Source: an uncultured Eggerthellaceae bacterium
Lineage (GTDB): Bacteria; Actinomycetota; Coriobacteriia; Coriobacteriales; Eggerthellaceae
NCBI GenBank assembly: GCA_944320405.1
Contig: CALUHI010000001.1
Span: 1 to 64,000 of the forward strand
Length of the DNA: 64,000 nt
Reading direction: 5' to 3'
Positions within the stretch are counted from its first letter, which is position 1; every line of letters begins with the position of its first letter. Position numbers and translations under genes: made by a program. Below the pieces are notes generated by a model. The model had not been told where the DNA came from, ran no database searches, and was given only the letters and a program-made list of their open reading frames with translations. This document shows positions 17,572 through 27,284 of this stretch, piece after piece.

Positions 17572-19065
17572 CTAGGCACCCAGACGCGAGGCGCGATCGG
17601 CAACGAGCTGCTTGAACACGCTGCCGCGCTCCTCAAAGCAGGTGAACTCGTCGAACGAGGCGCATGCAGGCGAAAGGAGAATGACGTCGCCCTCGCCAGC
17701 GATATCGCACGCTGCGTCGAACGCGTCAGCAAGTTTCTCGGCGCGCAGCACCTGGAACCCCTCGGGAGCAGCAGGAGCAGCGGTGCTGAACGCATCCTCG
17801 AAGCGCCCGCCCGCAGCACCAAAGCAGATGACGGCACGGGCATGGCGATGCGCAGCTTCCACCAGTGAAGTGAGGTCGGTGCCCTTGTCGTCGCCCCCAA
17901 GGAGAATGATGGGGCGCGCCTCGGGAAACGCCGCGATGGCCTTCAGCGACGCGTCGACGTTGGTCGCCTTGGAGTCGTTGTAGCAGGCAGCGCCCTTCAC
18001 AGAGCCACACGGCTCGATGCGATGCTCCAACGGCGCAAACGAACGCAGGCCTTGCGCCACTGCATCGTCAGACGCCCCCAATGCGATGGCAACAGCAGCT
18101 GCCGCAAGAGCATTGCCTACATTGTGCGAGCCCTTGATGAGAAGCTCAGACGCTTTCGCCAAACGATGCTCGACCCCTTCAAAAGCAACCACAAGCGAGC
18201 CATCCGCATCGACGAAGGCGGCGTTGTCGGCTCCGCAAGCGGCGCGCATATCGCCCGCATACCCCGCCTTGGTTCCCACAGGAATGTAAGGAAAACCGCG
18301 ATCAGCAGTGGAAAGCGCCTTGTACTCACGCACCTTGGCGCGCACAACGTCGTCGGTAGCGTCCAAAACCGCCACCGCGTCAGGCGATGCCGACAGGTTT
18401 GCAAACGCCTTGAGCTTGGCGTCGCGATACGCTTCGAACGTCCCGTGCCATTTGAGATGGTCGGGAGTCACATTAAGAAGAACGGCAGCATCGGGAGCGA
18501 AATCGACGGTCGAATACAGCTGATAGGAGGACGTCTCGGCAACGAAAACGCGAGACGGATTCTGCGCAACGGCGGAAAGGCACACATCGCCGATGTTTCC
18601 CACCGCAACCGCGTCCATCCCTGCCGCGCGCAGCAGGTGCGCCGTGAGGGAGGTGGCGGTCGTTTTGCCGTTGGTGCCAGTGATGGCAATCCACTTCGAC
18701 GCGGGCGAGCTTTCCAGCCAGGCAAGCTCGACCTCGCCGATCACCGTGTCGGACAGGCGCGCGCCTTCAGCATAAAGCGGCTGTGACGGAGAGATGCCCG
18801 GACTGGGAACGCACAGGTCGAAACGGCCCTGCGGGGCTTTTGCGGCGAGCTCGGCAACCGCGTCGTCGCCGAACGCCACTGCTGCACCTCGCGCCTGCGC
18901 GCGCTCTGCGAGCGCATCGGACGATTCGCCATGCGCGCCAGCAGCAATGAACAGACCGCTCACCCGGTTGCCCAGGTTATCGAGGCAGTAGTCCACCACG
19001 GCGGAAGCGCTTTTCCCCAAGCCAAGCACAAGCACGCAGCCCAACTGCTCGGTTCCTCTACGCAT
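17572..19065 (-). CDS. murD: UDP-N-acetylmuramoylalanine-D-glutamate ligase
   Basis: MurD adds D-glutamate to UDP-MurNAc-L-Ala. The ATP loop GTNGKTTATSL and the motifs NVTPDHLKWHGTFEAY and YNDSKATN are typical of MurD. The 497-aa product is somewhat longer than E. coli MurD (438 aa), with extra residues mainly in the N-terminal UDP-binding domain. It lies 12 bp before ftsW and 25 bp after mraY. Confidence 0.94.
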   Translation of the reverse strand: MRRGTEQLGCVLVLGLGKSASAVVDYCLDNLGNRVSGLFIAAGAHGESSDALAERAQARGAAVAFGDDAVAELAAKAPQGRFDLCVPSPGISPSQPLYAEGARLSDTVIGEVELAWLESSPASKWIAITGTNGKTTATSLTAHLLRAAGMDAVAVGNIGDVCLSAVAQNPSRVFVAETSSYQLYSTVDFAPDAAVLLNVTPDHLKWHGTFEAYRDAKLKAFANLSASPDAVAVLDATDDVVRAKVREYKALSTADRGFPYIPVGTKAGYAGDMRAACGADNAAFVDADGSLVVAFEGVEHRLAKASELLIKGSHNVGNALAAAAVAIALGASDDAVAQGLRSFAPLEHRIEPCGSVKGAACYNDSKATNVDASLKAIAAFPEARPIILLGGDDKGTDLTSLVEAAHRHARAVICFGAAGGRFEDAFSTAAPAAPEGFQVLRAEKLADAFDAACDIAGEGDVILLSPACASFDEFTCFEERGSVFKQLVADRASRLGA

Positions 19066-19090
19066 GGCGCAATCCCTTTCCTTCCCGACT

Positions 19091-20146
19091 TTAGAGAACG
19101 CCAGCCGACATCATCGACTCAGCGAAATAAATGAAGAAGCCGATAGCGGCAAGCAAGCCCGAGACAATCCAGAAACGCACGACGACCTTCGTCTCGCTCC
19201 ACCCCTTCTTCTCGAAGTGATGATGGAGGGGCGCCATGAGGAACAGGCGCTTTTGGGTGCGCTTGAAGTAGAACACCTGCAGCATGACCGAGATTGCCTC
19301 GACCACGAACAAACCGCCGATGACCAGCACGAGCGCTTCGGTCTTGGTGAGGATGGACAAACAGCCCAGCGCCATGCCAAGTGCAAGCGAGCCCGTGTCG
19401 CCCATGAAGATGTCGGCAGGATAGGAGTTGAACCAGAGGAAGCCGATGCACACGCCCGCCAACGCTGCGGCGAAGATGCCCGGATCCAGCAGATTGGAGT
19501 GGTACGAGATGGCCGCCATGACGATCATGACGATCATAACCGTGCCCGAAGCCAAGCCGTCCAAGCCGTCGGTGAGGTTGACGGCATTGCACATGCCCAC
19601 AAGCAGGATGTCACAGAAGATGAGATAGATCCAGGGAACGGTCACAGTCGCATCGCCAAGCGTGAATGTGCTGGTCAAAATGCCCATATCAATGGTGAAC
19701 AGGAAGGGGATCTCCACCGTAGGAGCAATGCCCACCAAATTGACCGCCAACAGGCAAAACACCGTGGCAACCAGGAACTGCCCAACAAGCTTCGCCTTGG
19801 GGGTCAGGCCCAAGGAGCGCTCGTGGATAACCTTGGAGGCATCGTCGATGAGGCCGAGCGCACCCGCAATGAGCGTGGCACCGGTGAGCAAGAACGTCTC
19901 AGGCGACGGCCCCGCCAGCAGGATGATGGTGACCGCGACCGCGATGAGCATGACGACGCCGCCCATGGTGGGCGTGCCCTGCTTCACCAGATGGCTTTGC
20001 GGACCATCGGCACGCACTTGCTGGCCGATGTGGCTGGAGCGAAGCATGCGAATCCACAGCGGCATAAGCGCCATGGTGAGCGCGGCGGAAATGACCACCG
20101 CAAGGAACACCAGAAACGTTGGGTAATCAGAAAAGACGGAGAACAT
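19091..20146 (-). CDS. mraY: Phospho-MurNAc-pentapeptide transferase
   Basis: MraY attaches phospho-MurNAc-pentapeptide to undecaprenyl phosphate, giving lipid I. It is a polytopic membrane protein with about ten helices; GTPTMGG, the aspartate-rich NLTDGLDGLA and HHHFEKKGW motifs mark the active site. I set the start at 20146, one base after the murF stop; an upstream ATG at 20179 would run 33 bp into murF. That gives 351 aa, the family length. Confidence 0.95.
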   Translation of the reverse strand: MFSVFSDYPTFLVFLAVVISAALTMALMPLWIRMLRSSHIGQQVRADGPQSHLVKQGTPTMGGVVMLIAVAVTIILLAGPSPETFLLTGATLIAGALGLIDDASKVIHERSLGLTPKAKLVGQFLVATVFCLLAVNLVGIAPTVEIPFLFTIDMGILTSTFTLGDATVTVPWIYLIFCDILLVGMCNAVNLTDGLDGLASGTVMIVMIVMAAISYHSNLLDPGIFAAALAGVCIGFLWFNSYPADIFMGDTGSLALGMALGCLSILTKTEALVLVIGGLFVVEAISVMLQVFYFKRTQKRLFLMAPLHHHFEKKGWSETKVVVRFWIVSGLLAAIGFFIYFAESMMSAGVL

Positions 20147-20147
20147 G

Positions 20148-21626
20148 CTAGTCGACCAACCCTTCAACGACTCGTTCAAGGCCGACGGAATGCGAAGCCT
20201 TCACCAGCACAGCGTCGCCTTTCTCGACCAGGGGGCGCGCATATGCCAACGCTGCAGCGGCATCGTCTACGCAGACGACCCGGTCGGCAGACAGCCCCGC
20301 CTGGGTCGCCGCCTGTGCGATTCCTCGCGCGAGCGGACCCACGCACACGAGTAGATCCACGCCAGCGGCAGCGGCGTCGGCGCCAACTCGGGCATGGCCT
20401 TCTTCCGAAACCGGCCCAAGCTCGCCCATGTCACCCAAAATGGCGATTTTGCGTCCGTCCACTTTGAGCGCAGCAAACGTGTTCAGCGAAGCGCGCATCG
20501 AATCGGGGTTCGCATTGTACGAATCGTCAACAACAGTCACCCCAGCGGCAGTGCGCAGCACCTGAGCACGGCCGCTTTCCGGCTGTGCAGCGGAAAGCGC
20601 ACGGGCAATGACAGAAAGCGACATGCCCATCGTGCGCCCGACCGCAGCCGCAGCGCACGCGTTGCCTACGTTGTGAAGTCCGCGCAACGACAGCGTGCAC
20701 GTCGCGCACTCGATGCCCGGTTCGGAATCAGACGCCGTCGGGAACCCGACAGCGAACAGCGTGAACGTCGCACGGCCTTCTTCGTCAAGGCTGATATCTT
20801 CCGCCCAAAGGCGCGCATCGCTCTGGAGGTTCGAATGCGCACCCGCGTCAGGCGACCCGTCGAACACGGCGATGTTCACGCCGCGCTTGCGAAGCTGCGC
20901 ATGATCGCACATGAAGGACGCATAGTCGTCAGCGCCATTGATGAAGGCCCAGCCTCCTGCTGGCAGCGCTTCGAGGAGCTCGGCTTTGGCGCGCGCAATG
21001 TTCTCGCGCGAACCGAGAAGCTCCATATGGCTCGTGCCGATGTTGACGACGATGCCCCAATCAGGACGCGCATACTCGCACAGCTGCTCGATCTGCCCCA
21101 TGCCGCGCATGCCCATCTCGACAACAACCGCGCCATCATTAGCCGAAGCGTTCAGAATGGTCTTCGGAACACCAAGCTCGTTGTTCTGGTTGCCCGACGT
21201 GGCCGTCACGGAAAAGCCGGCGGAAAGAACGTCGCGCACCAGGTTCTTCGTCGTCGTTTTGCCGCTGGAGCCCGTCAATCCGATGACGCGTCCGGCAAGA
21301 CGCCCGCGCCAGAAGCGCGCAAGGTCAATCAGCGCTTGCTGGGCGTCTGAGACCAAAACGATAGCGGCACCAGCCGTGCGGGCGGCATCAATCGCAGCGG
21401 CGTCGGGCTCCTGCGTCACAAGCGCGCAAGCTGCGCCCGCTTCAATGGCGCCGGTAACAAACGTATGGCCGTCCACGCGCTCACCGGGAAGCGCAACGTA
21501 CAGGCAGCCCGCAGAGACGTTGCGGGAATCCCACGTAAGCCCAACAACCAGGGCATCGGCGCTCGCCGGCGCAACAATGGCCTCGCCGGACGTCGCTTCA
21601 ATTATCTCGGAGATGGCAAGGCGCAT
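20148..21626 (-). CDS. murF: UDP-MurNAc-tripeptide-D-Ala-D-Ala ligase
   Basis: MurF adds D-Ala-D-Ala to complete the UDP-MurNAc pentapeptide. The ATP loop GSSGKTTTKNL, the motif NIGTSHMELLGS and DDSYNANPDSM are diagnostic. The 492-aa length is usual. Its ATG directly follows the murE TAG, with no gap. The D-Ala-D-Ala ligase is not in this window. Confidence 0.95.
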   Translation of the reverse strand: MRLAISEIIEATSGEAIVAPASADALVVGLTWDSRNVSAGCLYVALPGERVDGHTFVTGAIEAGAACALVTQEPDAAAIDAARTAGAAIVLVSDAQQALIDLARFWRGRLAGRVIGLTGSSGKTTTKNLVRDVLSAGFSVTATSGNQNNELGVPKTILNASANDGAVVVEMGMRGMGQIEQLCEYARPDWGIVVNIGTSHMELLGSRENIARAKAELLEALPAGGWAFINGADDYASFMCDHAQLRKRGVNIAVFDGSPDAGAHSNLQSDARLWAEDISLDEEGRATFTLFAVGFPTASDSEPGIECATCTLSLRGLHNVGNACAAAAVGRTMGMSLSVIARALSAAQPESGRAQVLRTAAGVTVVDDSYNANPDSMRASLNTFAALKVDGRKIAILGDMGELGPVSEEGHARVGADAAAAGVDLLVCVGPLARGIAQAATQAGLSADRVVCVDDAAAALAYARPLVEKGDAVLVKASHSVGLERVVEGLVD

Positions 21627-23132
21627 CTATTCGACCTCCTTGCCCGCAGCAGAACCGCCAAAGCGGCGCTCGAGCTCTTCAGCCGCCACGGCGCGATCGT
21701 CAAAGTGGCGCACTTCGTCGCCCACGATCTGGTAATCTTCATGACCCTTGCCAGCAATCAGAACGGAATCGCCCGCTTGGGCAAGCTCGAGCGCTCGCGC
21801 GATGGCATCCCGTCGGTCAGGGACAACTTCGTAGCGATCCTTGCCAGCGCTCATGCCGCTTTCGATGTCGGCGATGATGGCCAGCGGATCCTCGCTGCGG
21901 GGGTTGTCCGAAGTCACAATGGCAAAATCAGCGGAAAGGGCCTCGCGTCCCATGATGGAGCGCTTGCCGGAATCGCGGTCGCCGCCGCAGCCGAACACGC
22001 AGAACGTTCGGCCAGGCGTGAGCGCGATGATGGAACCGAGCGCCTTCTTGAGCGCATCGGGGGTGTGGGCGTAGTCGACGAACACCGACACGCCGCCATC
22101 ATGCGCGGTGCGAACGCGCTCGAGGCGACCGGGAACCTGCGGCGCATCTTCGAGCGCCTGGATGATGATCTGGGCGGGAATGCCCAGCTGGAGCGCAATT
22201 CCGAACGCGTTCATGATGTTGGAAACATTGAAACGGCCCACCAGCGGGTAGTCGAAGCGATAGCGGTCGCCGCGAACGTGGAGTTCGACCGTGGTATGGG
22301 TGGGAGCGTACACCACTTCCCCAGGATGAATCTGCGCCGAGGGGTCAAACCCGGTGGTGACCACGTTGTCGCCTGCCGCCGAGCAACGGCGCAGCAATTC
22401 GCGCCCCCATTTGTCATCGACGCAGATAACGCGCTTGGCGGGATAATCAGCCGAGAACAGCAACGCCTTTGCCTCGAAGTACGCCTCGAATGTATGGTGG
22501 TAGTCCAGGTGGTCTTGGGTGAGGTTGGTGAACGCCGTCACCGAAAAACGCGTGCCCCAGGTGCGCAGCAGGTCGAGCGCGTGAGAGCTCACCTCCATGG
22601 CGACCACGTCGACCTGCGCATCACGCATACGGGCGAACAGGCCCTGCAAGTCGGGAGATTCCGGCGTGGTGTGAGCGGACTTCTCATGAACATCCCCCAC
22701 GTTCACGCCCACCGTTCCGATGACCCCGGTTCGACGACCCGCAACGCGGGCGATGTGCTCTACGAGAAACGTTGTGGTGGTCTTGCCGTTGGTTCCCGTC
22801 ACGCCAACCAGCGAGATGTCCTGCGAGGGATGATCGTAGAAGACGGCGGCGGCATGCGCCATCGCTTTGCGCGTGTCGGAAACAACGACCTCCGTCACAT
22901 CGGTCGCATCCGCCAGGTAGACCTTGCGCTGAACGACCAATATCTTAGCGCCACGGTCGATCGCATCCTGCGCAAAAGAATGCCCGTCGACCTTCATGCC
23001 CACGATGCAGAAAAAAACATCGCCAGGCTTGACCGCATCGCTGCGATAAGCGATGCCGGAAACCTCTTCCTCAGGATTGCCCAAAATAGTGCAATCCAAA
23101 CCCTCGAACAACTGGGCGCATGTCTTCGCCAT
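21627..23132 (-). CDS. murE: UDP-MurNAc-tripeptide ligase, DAP type
   Basis: MurE adds the third amino acid to the stem peptide. The ATP loop GTNGKTTTTF is clear, and the specificity motif reads DNPR (in TSDNPRSEDP), which in characterised enzymes recognises meso-diaminopimelate rather than lysine. The cell wall should therefore be of the mDAP type (inference from the motif). The 501-aa length is usual. It is joined without a gap to murF and lies 45 bp after ftsI. Confidence 0.95.
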   Translation of the reverse strand: MAKTCAQLFEGLDCTILGNPEEEVSGIAYRSDAVKPGDVFFCIVGMKVDGHSFAQDAIDRGAKILVVQRKVYLADATDVTEVVVSDTRKAMAHAAAVFYDHPSQDISLVGVTGTNGKTTTTFLVEHIARVAGRRTGVIGTVGVNVGDVHEKSAHTTPESPDLQGLFARMRDAQVDVVAMEVSSHALDLLRTWGTRFSVTAFTNLTQDHLDYHHTFEAYFEAKALLFSADYPAKRVICVDDKWGRELLRRCSAAGDNVVTTGFDPSAQIHPGEVVYAPTHTTVELHVRGDRYRFDYPLVGRFNVSNIMNAFGIALQLGIPAQIIIQALEDAPQVPGRLERVRTAHDGGVSVFVDYAHTPDALKKALGSIIALTPGRTFCVFGCGGDRDSGKRSIMGREALSADFAIVTSDNPRSEDPLAIIADIESGMSAGKDRYEVVPDRRDAIARALELAQAGDSVLIAGKGHEDYQIVGDEVRHFDDRAVAAEELERRFGGSAAGKEVE

Positions 23133-23177
23133 TCTGCCCCCTTGCGTGAAATCAACGTGTCATCAGGCATTATCGCC

Positions 23178-25001
23178 TTACGGCGTGATCTTGAAGCGAT
23201 CGATTGCCATAGTCATTATATCTTTAAACATGATGGTGGCGGTTCCAGCGCCCGGAACCTCGGTGGCGCCCACAAAACATACCAATTGACTTGACGAATC
23301 CGCCAGAAAGCCTGTGAAGCACAGGTTGTACACGCCATCCAAATAGCCGCCGTTTACCTCGTCGTAGATCTCTGCGGTTGAGGTCTTGCCTGCCACTTGG
23401 AACCCATCGATGGCGGCGCGTTTGCCTGTTCCCTCTTCCACCACCGTTTTGAGCATGTCGATCATGGTGGGGATCGCTTCGGTGTTCTGGATGATCTGCT
23501 CGGTCTCGTATTCGGGGGTCTCACCCGACTGAGGCTTGCTGATGAGGAAATGGGGAGTGCACGCCACGCCGTTGTTGTTGATGGCGCCGTAGAAACGGAC
23601 CATCTGCATCGGCGTCACGGAGATGCCCTGGCCGAAGCTGACGTTGTACGCCGTTACCTTCGACCAATTCTCGAAGGGAACCATGTAGCCCAGCACGTCG
23701 GTGTTCGGCTCTCCCTCTCCGGGGTAGTCGACTCCGGTATCTTCATGCAGACCATACGCGATGATGTGATTGTAAAGCTCCTGGAAGCCCATTTTCTCCA
23801 CCGCGAGCGAAATGCCCACGTTCGACGATTGGTCGAGGATCTCTCTGAGCGTCATGGTTTCATCGTCACGGTCATGCGCGTCAGAGATGGTGTACCCATC
23901 GGCAGTGATGTAGGCGGGGCAGAACAGCTCGTCGTCAGGGCCCATCGAACCCGTTTCGAGCAGCGCCATGGCGGAAACCGACTTGAAAATGGAGCCAGGC
24001 TCGAACAGGTCGGTCACGCTCTTCAACTGGGTGGCGCCCTCTTCCACGACCGAACGGTCGGCGGGGTTGAAGTAAGGAAGCGAGCAGGCAGCGTAGATTT
24101 CGCCGGTGGCAGCATCCATGATCACGCTGTTGCCGCCGCCGGATCCCATTTGCTCGCAACCCGCCTGCAGGGTTTGCTCAACGTGTTCCTGCAGCGTGAT
24201 GTCAATGGAGATCACGATGTCTTCGCCATCCACCGCCGGCGTGTCCTCGTGAACGCCGCCAGGAATGGGGATGTTCCCCTTGCCGCGCTCGGCAACGTAG
24301 CGGCCAGGCGTGCCGGAAAGGGTTTCGTTGTAGTACGCTTCGAGTCCGGAAATTCCCGAGTAGTATTCGGCACCGGTCTCTTCGTCAACCTTCACTTCGC
24401 ATGCGCCGACGATCTGTCCGCCAATTTGGCCGTACGGATAATCTCGACGCGTGTCGTCAAGGAAGTAGATGCCTTTGATCCCGCGTTCTTTCACCAAAGT
24501 TTTCAGCTGGTCGGCGACCTCAACGTCGATCTTTTGGGCAAGGTAGGCGAACTGTCGATCCGATTGACTGAGAGTCTGCAGATAACTGGACAGTTTTCCG
24601 TCCAAAACCTCGCTCACCGTCTGGGCGGCATAGGCCGGATCGGTCACTTCAGACGGATTGCAATACACCGTGGTGGCATCCACGCTGATGGCAAGCACGT
24701 TTCCGTTTCGGTCGTAGATTGTGCCCCGTCGCGCTTCCACGTTTACTGCGATCGTGCGCGATGCCTCGGCGTTTTCCGAATACTCATTGGCAACGATCAC
24801 CTGAAGGTAGAACAAGCGGATGAACACGATAGCCGCCAGCGCCACGAAAACCAGCACCGGCAGGAACACACGGTTGGAGTCGATGTTTTCAGACGCGCCC
24901 CCGCTGCGGCGGGATGCGCGTCCCGCATTCGATCTGTTGGATGAACGAGTTTCAGCGTCGCGATGACGCGTGCGCCGATTGCCGGATCGCCAAGAGGCCA
25001 T
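23178..25001 (-). CDS. ftsI: FtsI/PBP2-type septal transpeptidase
   Basis: This class B penicillin-binding protein cross-links septal peptidoglycan with FtsW. A basic cytoplasmic tail (1-47), one membrane helix (about 48-68), a dimerisation domain and the transpeptidase domain follow. The catalytic serine is in EPGSIFKS (SxxK) and the second motif is SSN. The third motif reads KTS (AGKTSTAEI) where KTG is most common; KTS is an accepted variant. No PASTA domain is seen. The 607-aa length is usual. It lies 4 bp after ftsL. Confidence 0.93.
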   Translation of the reverse strand: MASWRSGNRRTRHRDAETRSSNRSNAGRASRRSGGASENIDSNRVFLPVLVFVALAAIVFIRLFYLQVIVANEYSENAEASRTIAVNVEARRGTIYDRNGNVLAISVDATTVYCNPSEVTDPAYAAQTVSEVLDGKLSSYLQTLSQSDRQFAYLAQKIDVEVADQLKTLVKERGIKGIYFLDDTRRDYPYGQIGGQIVGACEVKVDEETGAEYYSGISGLEAYYNETLSGTPGRYVAERGKGNIPIPGGVHEDTPAVDGEDIVISIDITLQEHVEQTLQAGCEQMGSGGGNSVIMDAATGEIYAACSLPYFNPADRSVVEEGATQLKSVTDLFEPGSIFKSVSAMALLETGSMGPDDELFCPAYITADGYTISDAHDRDDETMTLREILDQSSNVGISLAVEKMGFQELYNHIIAYGLHEDTGVDYPGEGEPNTDVLGYMVPFENWSKVTAYNVSFGQGISVTPMQMVRFYGAINNNGVACTPHFLISKPQSGETPEYETEQIIQNTEAIPTMIDMLKTVVEEGTGKRAAIDGFQVAGKTSTAEIYDEVNGGYLDGVYNLCFTGFLADSSSQLVCFVGATEVPGAGTATIMFKDIMTMAIDRFKITP

Positions 25002-25005
25002 GGGC

Positions 25006-25473
25006 TTAACCCTCCAGGCCGCCGGCGCGCTCCAGGCTTTGCGTCAAAGACAGGTTGCCTGCATCGTCGGTGGCGACGACGTCGACTCCCAGATCCAAAA
25101 ACTCCGTAGTGACAGGCGCGCCCATCTTGAGCTGAGACGCCGCCGCCTTGACATTGGCGGAATTGGAGAGCGTGCTCTGCGAGACCTCCAGCACGTTGCT
25201 CTGCTCACGGATGGCAGAGATGTCGCTGTTGAGCTGCTGGGTCTCGATCGCCGCCGAAACGGTGGCAGCTGAAAGCGCCACGCGCACAAAGCACACGGCG
25301 GTGAAGACGAGCAGGGCCGCGATGGCAACCTTGACCAGAGTGAACGCCTGAGGGGCGACGCCCTGCTGCTGGGTGCGGCGACCGCCGCCGGGGATGGCGC
25401 GAACGTCAGGGCGCGAGGTGCGCTGGGGTCTGCGTTGAGGTTGGGGGTAAGCGTATGCGGGTGCGGCGCTCAT
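25006..25473 (-). CDS. ftsL: FtsL-like bitopic divisome protein
   Basis: Between rsmH and ftsI a short bitopic protein is expected, and this one fits FtsL. It has a Pro/Arg/Gln-rich cytoplasmic tail (1-45), one membrane helix (about 46-70) and an extracytoplasmic coiled coil with Ser/Asn/Gln heptads (75-115). Sequence similarity in this family is weak, so position carries much of the call. The start at 25473 has AAAGGAGG 9 bases upstream; a TTG at 25482 is less likely. The length is 155 aa. The partner DivIC/FtsB is not in the window. Confidence 0.75.
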   Translation of the reverse strand: MSAAPAYAYPQPQRRPQRTSRPDVRAIPGGGRRTQQQGVAPQAFTLVKVAIAALLVFTAVCFVRVALSAATVSAAIETQQLNSDISAIREQSNVLEVSQSTLSNSANVKAAASQLKMGAPVTTEFLDLGVDVVATDDAGNLSLTQSLERAGGLEG

Positions 25474-25570
25474 TCCGACCAACCTCCTTTCTGCAGTCCC
25501 ACTGCGAACCGTAGGCCCGACGGGCCTTCATGAGCAGACGACCGGGTGACCCCGGCCGGCTGCGATCTTC

Positions 25571-26536
25571 CTATAATCGTTCCGCCACGCGCAGCTTTGC
25601 GCTGCGGGCGCGCGGGTTGCCTTCGATCTCCCCTTCAGTGGGGAGCACGGGCTTTCGCGTGACGATCTTCAATATCGGCTTTTTCCCGCACACGCACAGA
25701 GGCAGGTCGGGAGGGCACGTGCAACGATCCGCAAACCGCGCGAACGTGTCTTTGACGATGCGATCCTCCAGCGAGTGGTAGCTGATCACCGCAATGCGCC
25801 CGCCGGGGTTGAGCCAGCGGATGGCCGCGTCCAAACCGCGGCGCAAAACGTCAAGCTCGCCATTGACCTCGATGCGCAGCGCCTGGAACGTGCGCTTGGC
25901 AGGATGCCCCCCAGCGCGACGCGCGGATGCGGGGATGGCCGCTTTGATGATCTCGACCAGCTGGTCGGTTTGGGTGATCGGCTCCTTCTGCCGTTCCCGA
26001 ACGATGAACTCCGCGATGCGGCTGGCCCACTTCTCGTCCGAATTAGCACGGATGATCCGAGAGAGATCTGCTGCGTTAAAGGTGTTGACGATCTCTTCTG
26101 CGGTTAGGGTTTGTTTTCCCGGATCCATCCGCATATCAAGGGGGCCGTTCTCCTTGAAGGAGAAGCCACGCGAGGGCACGTCCAGTTGCGGGGACGAAAC
26201 GCCGAGGTCGAAAAGGAATGCATCGACCCCGGGAATCTCCGCTGACAGGAGCAGCTCGTCCATATCCCCGAAGTTGCCATGCAGAAGCTCGATGTTGGGT
26301 CGGTCCGCTTCGGGCATCGTCCCGAGTTTAAGGCCGGCGGCCTCAAGGGCCATGTCGTCCTGATCGATGCCGATAAGCGTCCCTTCCCTGCCGAGCAGCT
26401 TGGCTGCTTCGAGGGAATGGCCTGCGCCGCCGAGCGTTGCATCCACGAATGTGTGCTTCGTTTCTAGTTTCAGGTATTCGAGGCACTCGGCGAGCAGAAC
26501 CGGTATATGCCGATATTGGTTTGTCACTACGCTCAC
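25571..26536 (-). CDS. rsmH: 16S rRNA m4C1402 methyltransferase
   Basis: RsmH (MraW) methylates N4 of C1402 in the 16S decoding centre. The SAM-binding motif VDATLGGAGHSLEA is at about residues 31-44, and the family motifs DLGVSSPQLD, RGFSFKENGPLDMRMD and FQALRIEVNGEL follow. The 321-aa length is usual. It lies 9 bp after mraZ, in the standard first position of the dcw cluster. Confidence 0.96.
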   Translation of the reverse strand: MSVVTNQYRHIPVLLAECLEYLKLETKHTFVDATLGGAGHSLEAAKLLGREGTLIGIDQDDMALEAAGLKLGTMPEADRPNIELLHGNFGDMDELLLSAEIPGVDAFLFDLGVSSPQLDVPSRGFSFKENGPLDMRMDPGKQTLTAEEIVNTFNAADLSRIIRANSDEKWASRIAEFIVRERQKEPITQTDQLVEIIKAAIPASARRAGGHPAKRTFQALRIEVNGELDVLRRGLDAAIRWLNPGGRIAVISYHSLEDRIVKDTFARFADRCTCPPDLPLCVCGKKPILKIVTRKPVLPTEGEIEGNPRARSAKLRVAERL

Positions 26537-26545
26537 GTCCTACGA

Positions 26546-27049
26546 CTAGTGGAACAGAAGGCTGAGGTCGACTTCTGCGAACTTCTTGTCGTAACGCTTC
26601 GCGTCCCAGACCTCGAAGTAACCCTTGTTGCCCACGATGACGACATCCTTGTCGATGTCGACCCGTCCGCGCAGTTCAGCGGGAAGCATGATTCGACCGG
26701 CGGCGTCGATGCTTGCATCGTCAGACTGCGCCTTGAGCGCGCTGCGGAAATCCATGTGCTGCAAGTTCGAGGTGTCGAACCCGCCGAAGCGGTCCTCGAA
26801 CAGCTTGTCGATCCACTGGTCGAACCCGTCGGGCTCGAACACCCACAAGCATTCGCTGCGGGGGTTCAGCGTTACCACGAGCTCTTTCGAAATAACCTTG
26901 CGAAACTTGGCGGGAAGGGAAACGCGGCCCTTGTCATCAACCTTGAAACGGTACTTGCCGTGGAGGTTGAACGTCGGCTTTTCAGCCGCAGCAGCACCAG
27001 CGGTCTCCGCCGCCTGTGCGCCTTCGTTCTTGTCGACGACCTTCGCCAT
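26546..27049 (-). CDS. mraZ: MraZ transcriptional regulator
   Basis: MraZ is an AbrB-like DNA-binding protein that represses its own dcw operon. Two SpoVT-AbrB repeats are visible, each with the DxxGRxxLP core: DDKGRVSLPAKFR near residue 38 and DAAGRIMLPAELR near residue 114. An extra Ala/Glu-rich N-terminal segment of about 25 residues precedes them, giving 167 aa against the usual 143-150. Its promoter contains the expected TGGGA boxes (27092-27120). Confidence 0.95.
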   Translation of the reverse strand: MAKVVDKNEGAQAAETAGAAAAEKPTFNLHGKYRFKVDDKGRVSLPAKFRKVISKELVVTLNPRSECLWVFEPDGFDQWIDKLFEDRFGGFDTSNLQHMDFRSALKAQSDDASIDAAGRIMLPAELRGRVDIDKDVVIVGNKGYFEVWDAKRYDKKFAEVDLSLLFH

Positions 27050-27091
27050 TCCTTCCTTCCGCCATATCGCATGGCTCTTCCGATGGGTGAA

Positions 27092-27120
27092 ATTCTATCC
27101 CACTTCATCCCACCGCGCAA
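27092..27120 (-). promoter_or_regulatory. mraZ promoter with two MraZ boxes in the spacer
   Basis: On the minus strand TTGCGC (27115-27120) and TAGAAT (27092-27097) are 17 bp apart. The spacer contains TGGGA-TGAAG-TGGGA, two boxes with the 5-base spacing known for MraZ operators. Binding there would block the polymerase and gives autoregulation of the division cluster. Confidence 0.8.
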
Positions 27121-27259
27121 GGATATTCGTGCTTCAGTTGATGCTCGACGTGGGAAAACGCGGATATTGAGCCGTTTTCGCATACAGGGAGAGCTTCTTG
27201 CCGCATTTGGTTTTCTATATATGGAATCGCCTGATCAAAATGGCACAAGATATAGGGCG

Positions 27260-27284
27260 TGGGAGCTCGTGGGTCAAAATGGGA
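27260..27284 (+). promoter_or_regulatory. Second array of MraZ-like boxes, opposite orientation
   Basis: The plus strand reads TGGGA-N5-TGGGT-N5-TGGGA with exact 10-bp periodicity (T at 27260, 27270, 27280). The arrangement matches a three-box MraZ operator but points away from mraZ and lies about 140 bp upstream of its promoter. No plus-strand gene follows, so the function is open and chance cannot be excluded. Confidence 0.4.

Noticed and set aside
19064-20467. Plus-strand frame of 467 codons antisense to mraY and murF, and other long frames antisense to the dcw genes
   Set aside because: These come from high GC and third-position bias opposite real genes; the translations are rich in Arg and His and have no recognisable motif.
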